This document shows positions 26,923-35,200 of a DNA stretch of 64,000 bases, piece by piece. Position 1 is the first letter of the stretch; every line of letters starts with the position of its first letter. The DNA is from Lysinibacillus sp. SGAir0095 (lineage in GTDB: Bacteria; Bacillota; Bacilli; Bacillales_A; Planococcaceae), in assembly GCF_005491425.1 (NCBI RefSeq), contig NZ_CP028083.1, forward strand, positions 2,008,001 through 2,072,000, read 5' to 3'. A model generated the notes under the pieces. That model ran no database searches and was not told the DNA's origin. It saw only the letters and a program-made list of their open reading frames with translations. Made by a program: the position numbers and the translations under genes.

Positions 26923-26992
26923 CTGCATAAAATATTCCATCTTAGATTTGTGGAATATCTTTTTCAGCTAATACAAAGGAGGAAAAAATAAC

Positions 26993-27334
26993 ATGATGGA
27001 ACTATTCAAAAAACTGATTGGTGATAAAAAAGAGTACAAAATGATGATGGCACGGGTTGAAGCCTTGCCAGAGGATTATCAGTTTGTATTTAAGAAAATT
27101 CAAAATTATATGTGGAATTTCGCAGCAGGGAACGGGATGGATATGCTGAACATTCAATATGAATTAATCGACTTGTTCGAAGAAGGCGCAGCTGAAGGCA
27201 GACAAGTGCTAGAAATCACTGGGACCGACGTGGCATCATTTGCCGATGAACTTGTGGCAAACGCTAAAACCTATGTCGCTAAGTATCGTGAAGATTTAAA
27301 TGAAAGTATCAACAAGAAATTAGGAAAAAAATAA
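26993..27334 (+). CDS. DUF1048-family protein
   Basis: A 113-residue, mostly helical protein: KKLIGDKKEYKMMMARVEALPEDYQFVFKKIQNYMWNF, and ending in a Lys-rich tail. This matches DUF1048, small proteins that nearly always follow a PadR regulator and accompany daunorubicin-type ABC transporters in Firmicutes. Molecular role is unknown. AAAGGAGG precedes the ATG by 10 bases. It lies 70 bases after padR and probably shares its transcript. Confidence 0.88.
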   Translation: MMELFKKLIGDKKEYKMMMARVEALPEDYQFVFKKIQNYMWNFAAGNGMDMLNIQYELIDLFEEGAAEGRQVLEITGTDVASFADELVANAKTYVAKYREDLNESINKKLGKK

Positions 27335-27408
27335 ATTCAATAGACATACGACTGAATAGATATCACTAATGTGAAATGCCACCTTCGCTATTCAGTTATT
27401 TTTCAATC

Positions 27409-27426
27409 CAGTAGTAAGTCATACTG
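27409..27426. promoter_or_regulatory. PadR-family operator upstream of the ABC transporter
   Basis: CAGTAGTAAGTCATACTG with the same CAGTA-N8-TACTG arms as the padR site at 26549-26566. It is 75 bases before the ATPase gene. Shared operator indicates control of the transporter by the adjacent PadR. Confidence 0.7.
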
Positions 27427-27500
27427 GTTACCAGTGAGACTATATAGAGGAAGGTCAGATTTCTAGCTCTAAAAGGAGCTTATGATAAGGAGGAAAATAG

Positions 27501-28262
27501 ATGAACAATGCAGTCATTTCTGTAAAAGGTGTTAAAAAATCCTATAAGGATAAGGAAGTCTTAAAGGGAGTGGATATTGAGGTTCGAAGGGGGACCATTT
27601 TTGCACTATTAGGCTCAAATGGTGCAGGTAAAACAACGATGGTCAATATCCTCTCGACACTAATAAAACCTGATGACGGTGATGTAAGTATTTGCGGTTT
27701 TGACGTTCAGCTTCAACCGAATCAAGTTCGCCAGAGCATCAGCCTGACGGGGCAGTTTGCAGCTTTAGACGGCATGCTAACCGGACGAGAAAACCTGATA
27801 ATGATCGCTAAATTGCGGGGAGTTTCCAATCCTGCTCTTGTTGCCGACAATCTGCTTGCAAGATTCAGCTTGAGCGATGCAGCCAACCGCCGAGCAGACC
27901 AGTATTCCGGCGGCATGAAGCGTCGACTTGATATTGCCATGAGTCTAATTGGTACCCCTGAAGTTATTTTTCTCGACGAACCTACAACGGGACTTGACCC
28001 AGAAGCACGAATTGAAGTTTGGGATACAGTCAAAGAACTTGCTGGTGGCGGCACGACGATCCTGCTGACGACTCAGTACCTGGAGGAAGCAGAACAACTG
28101 GCGGACCGTATCGCCATCCTGCATGACGGAAAAATCATCACGAGCGGTACCCTTACCGAACTTAAAGAGATGTTCCCGCCAGCAAAAGTGGAGTATATCG
28201 AGAAACAGCCGTCATTAGAGGAAATTTTCCTCTCTATCATCGGCAAAAAGGGGGAAATCTAA
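27501..28262 (+). CDS. ABC transporter ATP-binding protein (drug-export/DrrA type)
   Basis: A 253-residue ATPase with Walker A (GSNGAGKTT), Q loop (LTGQFAALDGMLTGREN), signature YSGGMKRRLDIAMSL, Walker B (VIFLDEPTTGLDPEAR) and switch region (LLTTQYLEEAEQLADRIAIL). The Gln-Tyr-Leu-Glu-Glu-Ala switch pattern is typical of DrrA-like daunorubicin/multidrug exporters. AAGGAGG precedes the ATG. The stop codon TAA directly abuts the ATG of the permease gene. Base composition of this region is richer in GC than the flanks. Confidence 0.93.
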   Translation: MNNAVISVKGVKKSYKDKEVLKGVDIEVRRGTIFALLGSNGAGKTTMVNILSTLIKPDDGDVSICGFDVQLQPNQVRQSISLTGQFAALDGMLTGRENLIMIAKLRGVSNPALVADNLLARFSLSDAANRRADQYSGGMKRRLDIAMSLIGTPEVIFLDEPTTGLDPEARIEVWDTVKELAGGGTTILLTTQYLEEAEQLADRIAILHDGKIITSGTLTELKEMFPPAKVEYIEKQPSLEEIFLSIIGKKGEI

Positions 28263-29012
28263 ATGAAAAGCAAAACAGGTGTATTACTAGGTCGTTTAAT
28301 GCGTAACATACTCCGTAGCCCAGATACAATTATCACAGTAGCGATTACGCCGATTATGATGATGCTGTTATTTGTTTATGTATTTGGAGGCGCTATAGAT
28401 ACAGGTACGGATAACTATGTCAATTATTTACTGCCCGGAATTTTGCTGATTACTATCGCATCCGGCGTCGCATACACTTCCGTGCGGTTGTTTACGGATG
28501 TGAATAGTGGTCTGATGGCTCGTTTCGTTACTATGCCCATCAAACGATCGTCGGTATTATGGGCACACGTGTTAACCTCGCTCGTTTCCAATGCATTGAC
28601 TCTAGTAGTAGTTATACTGGTTGCGCTATTGATGGGTTTTCGTTCCAGCGCTAATCTCCTGGATTGGTTTGCAATAGCTGGGATAATTGGTTTGTTTACG
28701 TTGGCGCTCACATGGCTGGCGGTCATTCCTGGATTGACAGCGAAATCAATGGAAGGGGCGACAGCGTACTCTTATCCGCTGATTTTCTTGCCTTTTATCA
28801 GTTCGGCATTTGTCCCTACCGAAACAATGCCTAAAATTGTCCGTGTGTTCGCTGAGAACCAGCCAGTAACTTCAATAGTGGATGCAATTCGTGGCCTCTT
28901 GTATGAAGGTGTTGTGGGTGATGATATCTGGATTGCACTTGCCTGGTGCATTAGTATCATAATCATTGCTTACTTCTTCGCAAGTAAAGCATTTAAACGC
29001 CAGTTAGGGTAA
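28263..29012 (+). CDS. ABC transporter permease (DrrB/ABC-2 type)
   Basis: A 249-residue membrane protein with six hydrophobic segments in ABC-2 layout. The conserved stretches are PDTIITVAITPIMMMLLFVYVFGG, YLLPGILLITIASG and YPLIFLPFISSAFVPTETMP followed by FAENQPVTSIVDAIRGLL, typical of DrrB. The start codon follows the ATPase stop codon without a gap, so the two are translationally coupled. The pair should export a hydrophobic drug or lipid; the PadR regulator may sense the same compound. Confidence 0.92.
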   Translation: MKSKTGVLLGRLMRNILRSPDTIITVAITPIMMMLLFVYVFGGAIDTGTDNYVNYLLPGILLITIASGVAYTSVRLFTDVNSGLMARFVTMPIKRSSVLWAHVLTSLVSNALTLVVVILVALLMGFRSSANLLDWFAIAGIIGLFTLALTWLAVIPGLTAKSMEGATAYSYPLIFLPFISSAFVPTETMPKIVRVFAENQPVTSIVDAIRGLLYEGVVGDDIWIALAWCISIIIIAYFFASKAFKRQLG

Positions 29013-29031
29013 GTAAAAGCCCTATTATTAC

Positions 29032-29068
29032 AAACAAGCTGTGAATATTTATCACAGCTTGTTTATTG
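29032..29068. terminator. bidirectional intrinsic terminator
   Basis: A 13-bp perfect stem AAACAAGCTGTGA / TCACAGCTTGTTT with a 7-base loop. It lies between the permease and the convergent CPBP gene. Confidence 0.8.
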
Positions 29069-29088
29069 TTCTAAATATTAGTATTGTT

Positions 29089-29805
29089 TCAATCTCCCAA
29101 TTTGGCAACGTAATCTATTAAGAAATGTAAAACAATTAGAGGTAAAATCGAACCTATCCCAATATACAAACAAGCAAAAAGCACTCCAACAACTGTAGTC
29201 CTTATAACCCCAGAAAATCCTTGATAGGTATGGGCAAGTCCGAACAGAAGGGAAGTAAAAATGAGAACTAACCAAATTGATAAATCAGGAAATAGATAAG
29301 AAAAAGCAAAGATTAAGAAGCCTCTATATATTATTTCTTCGGTAACTCCTGCTGTTAAAGAAACGTAGTTCCATATGTGTTTCTCCTCCCTGGTAACAGG
29401 CATAATTTCTGAGAAACTGACTGTATTTAATTGACTTTCTTTTGCTTGTATAAACTTCTTTCTAATTTTGCTGCTAAAATGGTAGCCTACACAATTATAT
29501 AAAACAATTAGTAGGTATAGAAAAACAATTATTAATATCGAATATGTCACCACAGATCCTTGAGGGCCAGTATTGATAGTTGGCATAGCAATTCCAATAT
29601 CTTTTAAATTGATTTCAGTTACAATGACCAATAGTAAAATTGAAATGGTCGGAATCCAAAGATCAACAATAAGTTTTTTATAATACTTTGTTCTTACATT
29701 TCCATCTTCTCTAACAGCAATTTTAAATTTTTGATATTCGAAATAGCCAATAATCGGTTCGTATAACAAAGTGAAAATAATGATTATCCAAAGACAAAAG
29801 ACCAT
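29089..29805 (-). CDS. CPBP-family intramembrane metalloprotease
   Basis: A 238-residue protein with about seven membrane segments. The three CPBP (Abi, Rce1-like) motifs are present: motif 1 VTEEIIYRG, with the catalytic Glu-Glu and Arg; motif 2 FGLAHTYQG; motif 3 LHFLIDYVA. Such proteins cleave membrane substrates and are often tied to bacteriocin maturation or self-immunity. AAGGGG lies 8 bases before the ATG at 29805; a GTG at 29814 overlaps this site. Single gene, no bacteriocin precursor seen next to it. Confidence 0.88.
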   Translation of the reverse strand: MVFCLWIIIIFTLLYEPIIGYFEYQKFKIAVREDGNVRTKYYKKLIVDLWIPTISILLLVIVTEINLKDIGIAMPTINTGPQGSVVTYSILIIVFLYLLIVLYNCVGYHFSSKIRKKFIQAKESQLNTVSFSEIMPVTREEKHIWNYVSLTAGVTEEIIYRGFLIFAFSYLFPDLSIWLVLIFTSLLFGLAHTYQGFSGVIRTTVVGVLFACLYIGIGSILPLIVLHFLIDYVAKLGD

Positions 29806-30091
29806 AAAATCCACCCCTTTATTTAAATCTTATCCTATAAATGTATTATATTGTAAAAAGCACCTAGTACAGAAGAGTAATAAGTAAAAAGTTGTTTTTA
29901 TCATTAGCACAAAAAGCAAAAAGATTGACGATACACCAAAATTTGGAATATTAGAAGGGGAATTATAAGGGTTAGGTAGAAATATATATAATCTACCTAT
30001 TTTTTTATTACAGGGATGCGCAGTGTAAAGAAGGGATGGGTAATGCACAAAAAAATTAGTTAAATAATGAAATGTTGAGGAGAACTTAGGA

Positions 30092-30826
30092 ATGCTTAAA
30101 AATAGAAAAGTAATAATAACAGGTGCAGCTTCTGGAATTGGAAAAGAAATTGTTAAACAATGTTTATTTCAAGGTGCTTCAGTGATAGCTTGTGATATTA
30201 ATGAAGATTCCTTACATGAGTTAGAACGGTCTGTAGATGACTATCATGTTTTGCATACATATCAGTTAGATGTAAGTAAGTATGAAGACGTTGTGAGTTT
30301 TTTTGAATATGTTGAAACTGAGCATTCTGAAGTAGATTGTTTAGTTAATAATGCTGGAATCTATTTGGCAAAGAATATACTGGATTATCAAGCAGATGAC
30401 ATTGATAAAGTTCTGGATATAAACGTTAAGGGATCTATTTATTTCTCTCAATTGTTCGGGAAGAAAATACTTCAAAGCAAAGGTATGGGAGTAATCGTGA
30501 ATATGTCTTCCGTGTCAGGCATTGAAGGCAGTTCAGATGCAATTTACGGGCTATCAAAAGCTGCCATACTGGGATTAACTAAAAGCAGTGCTATGAATTT
30601 CTCACCTTACATCAGAGTAAATGCTGTTGCTCCTACAATGGTTAATACCCCTATGATGGATGCAATCCCTAATTGGAGGAAAGAGGAGTACTTAAATCAC
30701 CAACTCATCAACACACCAGTATTGCCTGAAGATGTTGCAGATACTGTTATCTTCTTATTATCAGATAAATCAAAGCATTATACAGGTGCGACATTCGATA
30801 TAAATAATGGAGGGTATCTAAGATAG
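30092..30826 (+). CDS. short-chain dehydrogenase/reductase (SDR)
   Basis: A 244-residue classical SDR: nucleotide-binding TGAASGIG (residues 10-17), NNAGIY and catalytic Ser...YGLSK (Tyr and Lys), with NVNMSSVSG before it. The C-terminal end is YTGATFDINNGGYLR. Asp37 at the end of the second beta strand (ACDINEDS) suggests NAD+ preference. It oxidises or reduces an alcohol/ketone of unknown identity. AGGAG precedes the ATG. Neighbours do not define a pathway. Confidence 0.9.
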   Translation: MLKNRKVIITGAASGIGKEIVKQCLFQGASVIACDINEDSLHELERSVDDYHVLHTYQLDVSKYEDVVSFFEYVETEHSEVDCLVNNAGIYLAKNILDYQADDIDKVLDINVKGSIYFSQLFGKKILQSKGMGVIVNMSSVSGIEGSSDAIYGLSKAAILGLTKSSAMNFSPYIRVNAVAPTMVNTPMMDAIPNWRKEEYLNHQLINTPVLPEDVADTVIFLLSDKSKHYTGATFDINNGGYLR

Positions 30827-30957
30827 TTGAAGTTCGTTTTGAGATTTTTGCTTATACTTATCTTAATAGTAGCGAAGAAAGGTACTGGAATATGGTATTT
30901 GTTTTTTTACCTTGAATATAGATATTATAAATAAAACTATAAATAAGGTGGAATGAA

Positions 30958-31191
30958 GTGGATAAAAGAGTGCTATTCGACTTTGAAATCGAGTTTACCA
31001 ATGGCGGTGCAATTCAAGGACAGGAATTCCGTCTCGATATAGATGGAGATGACATTTCTGACGAGGAGTTGGCTAGGTATATTGTTGAAGATATGAGATT
31101 GTTAATGGTTGGTGAAGTAAGGATTTTAAACAAGAAAATCATAAATGAAAAACATAAGCGAAAACCAGCTGACGGAAAAGAGTTTAAGTAA
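30958..31191 (+). CDS. conserved hypothetical small protein
   Basis: A 77-residue acidic protein (start codon GTG, AAGGTGG upstream). It contains FEIEFTNGGAIQGQEFRLDI, then DISDEELARYIVEDMRLLMVG and RILNKK, a pattern I associate with small partner proteins of metal-dependent cyclases/hydrolases in bacteria. No such enzyme is adjacent here. Cytoplasmic; no known function. Confidence 0.65.
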   Translation: MDKRVLFDFEIEFTNGGAIQGQEFRLDIDGDDISDEELARYIVEDMRLLMVGEVRILNKKIINEKHKRKPADGKEFK

Positions 31192-31301
31192 ATACAATGA
31201 TTAGAATGCCCTACAATCGGAGAAATCGATAGAAATATTGTTAAGTAAAATAGGAGTTGCTGCTGACTGGTAATCCAATCGAATAAGGAGGAGAATGACA
31301 A

Positions 31302-32327
31302 ATGGAGGACTTGAAGGTCAGAATTGTGGAATTAAAGGGAAGTTCTTATGAAATGGGTCTCGAGCAAAGTAAAGAAATTAAAACGACGGAGCTTAGAGAA
31401 CAACTTAATATTTTAGAGGGGTTAACTGTTAATTCAAATTCAAAGAAAGCCGAAGAACTATTAAAGTCTATTTCTCCGAATCTTTTAGAAGAACTTGGAG
31501 GTCTTGCAGAAGGATTAGGTATGGAGATTGCTACCATCATTAGACTTTATAGTGGTTATGATGTAACCTTTCCTTCAATGGGCTGTACTGCCCTTATAAA
31601 TAATGACTATTATGTACGAAATTATGATTTTAGTCCAGAGCTATACGATGCAAGAATCGTTTTAACTAATCCTGTCGATGGTTACGCAAGTGTAGGGTTT
31701 AGCCAGCAACTAATTGGAAGGCTTGATGGGATGAATGAAAAAGGATTAGTTGTAGGATTACATTTTGTAAATAATCAACACAAGGCAGAAGGTTTCATTG
31801 CAACGACAATTGTTAGAATGTTATTGGAGCAGTGTGGGTGTATAGAAGAGGCAGTAGATTTACTATCAACCATCCCACATGGATTTTGCTACAATTATTC
31901 GATTACAGATCCAAGTGGAAATGGTGTTGTTGTGGAGGCAACTCCTGAAAAACAGTGTGTAAATTTCAAAAACCCATTAATTTGTACGAATCATTTCGAA
32001 TCAGAAATATTACAAGAAAAAAATAAGCAAGAGTTTCAGGGGTCAATAAATCGCAAGGAATTTATAAGTAGCTTATTAACAGAGGAACTCTCACCATTAT
32101 CTGCCTATCGTCGTTTTAATGATGGAAATTCTCCATTATTTTTTAAATACTATAAAGAGTATTTTGGAACGCTGCATACAGTTGTCTATTTACCAAAAGA
32201 GTTAAGCCTCATCATTGGTATTGGCGAGAACAGTGAGCCAATGACGCTCTCCCTAAGAAATTATTTGGATGGAACTATTAATCTCCCGAAAGTTAAAAAG
32301 GGAAAAATTAACCAAACAGTTTTTTAA
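31302..32327 (+). CDS. C45-type Ntn hydrolase (acyltransferase/linear amide C-N hydrolase)
   Basis: A 341-residue protein of the N-terminal-nucleophile superfamily. The likely nucleophile is Cys95 in SMGCTALIN, made N-terminal by self-cleavage after Gly94. Downstream landmarks RNYDFSPE, GRLDGMNEKGLVVGLHFV, FCYNYSITDPSGNGVVVEATPE and CTNHFES are those of the acyl-coenzyme A:6-aminopenicillanic acid acyltransferase/choloylglycine hydrolase families. It should hydrolyse or transfer an acyl group on an amide. AAGGAGG precedes the ATG. No signal peptide, so the enzyme is cytoplasmic. Confidence 0.88.
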   Translation: MEDLKVRIVELKGSSYEMGLEQSKEIKTTELREQLNILEGLTVNSNSKKAEELLKSISPNLLEELGGLAEGLGMEIATIIRLYSGYDVTFPSMGCTALINNDYYVRNYDFSPELYDARIVLTNPVDGYASVGFSQQLIGRLDGMNEKGLVVGLHFVNNQHKAEGFIATTIVRMLLEQCGCIEEAVDLLSTIPHGFCYNYSITDPSGNGVVVEATPEKQCVNFKNPLICTNHFESEILQEKNKQEFQGSINRKEFISSLLTEELSPLSAYRRFNDGNSPLFFKYYKEYFGTLHTVVYLPKELSLIIGIGENSEPMTLSLRNYLDGTINLPKVKKGKINQTVF

Positions 32328-32379
32328 TTTTAAGATGCTGACTTTCAACGATTGAATTTCACTTTACGAAAACGATAAT

Positions 32380-32583
32380 TTGAATCAGGTACAACAGAAT
32401 ATCACTAGTGATTTGAAACATCTACTTTTAGCCATCAAGTGGTTTAGTTCAGTTTACGCAAGCAATTCAGGGCATTTTCCTCTAATAGGTGCAGATACAT
32501 CCGGAAAACATACCTTACTAAAAGGGAATTTATGTGGACAATGGAGAATTTACTCAAATGACAAATTGGTTTGTGAGAAATAG
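32380..32583 (+). CDS. hypothetical short frame, possibly a remnant
   Basis: A 67-residue frame from a TTG with no ribosome binding site. The end GHFPLIGADTSGKHTLLKGNLCGQWRIYSNDKLVCEK looks protein-like, so this may be the tail of a lost gene. Nothing in it is recognised. Confidence 0.3.
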   Translation: MNQVQQNITSDLKHLLLAIKWFSSVYASNSGHFPLIGADTSGKHTLLKGNLCGQWRIYSNDKLVCEK

Positions 32584-32726
32584 AAATGAATGTGTGCAAT
32601 TCTATAGCAAGAATTGTTCTTTTTCTTTAGGTTAGAGACTAAATTATATAAAAAAAAGAACCTAAGGAGGATTTTATGCTAAAGTTAAATTAATAAATTA
32701 TAGAATAGTATAAGGAGATAAAAATT

Positions 32727-33221
32727 GTGGAAAAATCAGCATTAATAATTATCGACTTGCAAATTGGTGTCCAGCCTGATAATGATTCACTATTTAATTT
32801 AGAAAATGTATTAGAAGAAGTTAATCAAAGAATTCATGTATTTAGAGAAAAAAACAATCCTATATTTTTTGTTCAACATAATGATTGTGATTTAGTTCTC
32901 AATTCTCCACAATGGCAACTATTTCCGGAACTAAATGCAAAAGATACCGATTTCTTTATCAACAAAACACATGCAAACTCATTTTACAAAACTGACTTGG
33001 ATGATCAGCTTAGAAAATTAAATATAAATAAACTCGAAATTTGTGGTGCACAAACTGAATTTTGTGTAGATACAACGATTAGAATGGCTCATGGATTAGG
33101 ATACGAATTATCTATGAAAAAAGGGTTAACTACCACTCTAAATAATGACCTTCTAGGAGCTAAGACAATCATTGAGCATCATGAGAATCTCTGGAATAAT
33201 AGATTTTTAACTTTTTTCTAG
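32727..33221 (+). CDS. isochorismatase-family cysteine hydrolase
   Basis: A 164-residue hydrolase with the catalytic triad Asp10 (IIIDLQ), Lys80 (FINKTH) and Cys113 (AQTEFCVDTTIR). Family members hydrolyse amides such as nicotinamide or ureido compounds, or isochorismate. The substrate is unclear: the short length and HNDCDLVLNSPQW loop are those of generic YecD/YrdC-like members. The start codon is GTG 32727 after AAGGAGAT. Single gene. Confidence 0.9.
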   Translation: MEKSALIIIDLQIGVQPDNDSLFNLENVLEEVNQRIHVFREKNNPIFFVQHNDCDLVLNSPQWQLFPELNAKDTDFFINKTHANSFYKTDLDDQLRKLNINKLEICGAQTEFCVDTTIRMAHGLGYELSMKKGLTTTLNNDLLGAKTIIEHHENLWNNRFLTFF

Positions 33222-33366
33222 TAAAGAATCATCTTTAAATCGAGTAGTCCTTTCATATACCTGGTTCAAAGAGAGCTAGAACACATTGATTTTTAAAATA
33301 AGGTCTCTCAAACTAATAGCTGCCTACTACCTCCAATAAGAAATAATTAATGATTCCCTACGTTTT

Positions 33367-33399
33367 AGCGCTTTCCTTAAAAAGGAGAGTGCTTTTTTT
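33367..33399. repeat. dispersed hairpin repeat, copy
   Basis: AGCGCTTTCCTT-AA-AAAGGAGAGTGC followed by TTTTTTT. Same hairpin as 6904-6936. It lies 146 bases after the isochorismatase gene and can act as a terminator. Confidence 0.65.
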
Positions 33400-33575
33400 C
33401 TTAAATGCTCAGGTTATGGAAAAGGAAAAAACATAATTATTACTGTTCATTGATCAAATTAATGGTTTCTATGAAGATTTATAAAATAACTGTTTGATGT
33501 TAGATTTTTTGGAAACCATAATAATCCCCTGAACTTATTTAAATGTAGAGCAAATTTACTCGAAGAGGTTTTTCA

Positions 33576-33671
33576 ATGGAACTAATAGCTATATTTATTG
33601 TACTGCTTGTGTTTGCTGTAGCTCTTGTGTTTTATGTACTTATAAAAGGTGATAAAGATAGTTTAAGCTGA
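33576..33671 (+). CDS. small membrane protein, 31 residues
   Basis: ATG 33576 to TGA 33669-33671. MELIAIFIVLLVFAVALVFYVL is one uninterrupted hydrophobic helix, followed by a charged tail IKGDKDSLS. AGAGG lies before the ATG, with a hairpin and T run just after the stop. The composition is strongly that of a single-pass membrane microprotein. No family is recognised. Confidence 0.5.
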   Translation: MELIAIFIVLLVFAVALVFYVLIKGDKDSLS

Positions 33672-33685
33672 GAGGTATCTCTAGC

Positions 33686-33752
33686 ACTCAACAATCATGA
33701 GTTTTCCTTCAATAAGGAAAGTTTTTCTCATTAAACATGCTCATTGTTGAGT
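33686..33752. terminator. nested hairpins after the small membrane protein
   Basis: Outer arms ACTCAACAAT (33686-33695) and ATTGTTGAGT (33743-33752) enclose an inner hairpin TTTCCTT / AAGGAAA (33703-33720) followed by GTTTTTCT. The inner part is a plausible terminator. The perfect outer arms are unexplained. Confidence 0.5.
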
Positions 33753-34160
33753 AACCTTAGAAGATTAGTTGCTATCATTTAGTAACTAATTTTTATTTAG
33801 AAAGTTACAAGAACAGATAACCTATCAACCGGAAATTAATTCAAATTTATTATCAATTTTATATGACTTGGAACTAACAAAGTGCAGTTATATTTTTTAA
33901 AAAAATTAACCTGAAAATAAATATATTAAAATATTAAAAAACACTATTAAAAAAGATTGGATCCTATTTTGCAAATTCAATAATTTATAAAGAAGAATAT
34001 AGAAGTATTTGTTTACAAGCTCCGCAAAATACTTGGTTTATAAACTATACTAATCTAGCTAATTAGAGTCTATTAACAAAACCAATACAAAAAATATATT
34101 TTGACTTATTTGAAAATAGTGTGTAACTATTATTTTAAATTATCGAATAGGGGGATGGAA
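33753..34160. other. non-coding gap
   Basis: About 400 very AT-rich bases with no supported gene or terminator. The promoter of the hydrolase at 34161 must lie at its end. Confidence 0.45.
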
Positions 34161-34994
34161 ATGGAATTAAAAACAATTGAAGTGAATGGTGGATCTTTAT
34201 TTTATGCAGACTATCCAGGTGAAAAAGGGACGATTATTGCAGCACATGGTTTGACTGGTAATCACAAACAATTGCATTATTATGCGGAATTGCTAAAGGG
34301 TGAGTATCGTTTTATTTCTGTTGATTTAAAGGGACGAGGTAATAGTGCACCTGCACCAGAAAATACTGGTATTGAGCAGCATACAAAGGATATTGAAGCA
34401 CTAATAGAAGAGCTGAATATCCAAAATCCGATTTTAATGGGCTATTCTATGGGTGCCTTTATTATGTCAAAGGTTGCTAGCAATCATGAAGATGTAAAGG
34501 GTCTCATTTTACTAGACGGTGCTGCAACTTGCACGGAGCACCAGGGGAAAATTGTGGAGCCTTCATTAGGCCGTATAAGTAAACAGTATGAGTCGGCAGA
34601 GGCTTACATCGAGGAAATTAAGGCTATCTATCATCGTCTAGGTGTTGAATGGACTGACCATCTTGAGCATGTAGGACGTTATGAAATAGCTGAGCATGGG
34701 AGCTATTGGGAAAATAAATCTGACGAGGATAAGCTGCTACAAGATTTCCGAAGTTTTTATGACTTTAAGCCCCAAGATGTTTTTGAGAAAATAACTTGTC
34801 CGATTTTGTTAATTCACTCTCAAGGTGATATTGGCCAAATGCCCCCGTTATTTTTAGCAGAATCATATAGCGAAACACAGCAATATGCGGCTGATATTCA
34901 TAAAGTAACCTCTGATAGTAATCATTACACACTTGTATTTGAAAACCGCAGTGATGTAAATGGCAAAATAGAGCAGTTTATTGCGAATTTGTAA
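34161..34994 (+). CDS. alpha/beta-fold hydrolase
   Basis: A 277-residue hydrolase. Oxyanion region AAHGLTGNHKQ, nucleophile Ser in MGYSMGAF, acid Asp in HSQGDIGQ and His in SNHYTLVF form the triad. It may hydrolyse an ester or lactone. In the context of the downstream CMD, CoA-transferase and thiolase genes it could act like 3-oxoadipate enol-lactonase (PcaD), but no sequence feature proves that. AGGGGG is 6 bases before ATG 34161; an ATG at 34155 touches it. The gene is separated from the next by a structured leader with a terminator. Confidence 0.85.
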   Translation: MELKTIEVNGGSLFYADYPGEKGTIIAAHGLTGNHKQLHYYAELLKGEYRFISVDLKGRGNSAPAPENTGIEQHTKDIEALIEELNIQNPILMGYSMGAFIMSKVASNHEDVKGLILLDGAATCTEHQGKIVEPSLGRISKQYESAEAYIEEIKAIYHRLGVEWTDHLEHVGRYEIAEHGSYWENKSDEDKLLQDFRSFYDFKPQDVFEKITCPILLIHSQGDIGQMPPLFLAESYSETQQYAADIHKVTSDSNHYTLVFENRSDVNGKIEQFIANL

Positions 34995-35059
34995 AAAAAA
35001 GTTATTGAAATTTTTTGATATTTGTGCAAATATTTAATTAATCAAATCTGCAATGTCTA

Positions 35060-35105
35060 TCGGATGGCTATAAGGGAACAACCTTCTCTTACTATCCCCA
35101 TCCGA
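35060..35105 (+). promoter_or_regulatory. structured RNA leader (candidate cis-regulatory element)
   Basis: Two nested helices: outer TCGGATGG / CCATCCGA (8 bp, 35060-35067 and 35098-35105) and inner TAAGGGA / TCTCTTA (35071-35077 and 35085-35091, one G-U pair). It is followed 5 bases later by a strong terminator hairpin and 95 bases later by the CMD gene. The layout is that of a riboswitch or attenuator with an expression platform. It matches none of the riboswitch classes I know. Confidence 0.5.
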
Positions 35106-35110
35106 CTGTT

Positions 35111-35169
35111 GACTACACTAATCTACTGTATGTGATTTTACACATGCTTGATTTGGTGTAGTCTTTTTT
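35111..35169 (+). terminator. strong hairpin terminator in front of the CMD/CoA-transferase operon
   Basis: GACTACAC / GTGTAGTC outer stem (35111-35118, 35156-35163) continues through AATC/GATT and an inner ATGTG/CACAT hairpin, then TTTTTTA. It lies 32 bases before the CMD gene. It could end the hydrolase transcript or work as an attenuator together with the helix at 35060-35105. Confidence 0.75.
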
Positions 35170-35200
35170 ATTATCACTAACGATAAGGGGAAGATTTTGT

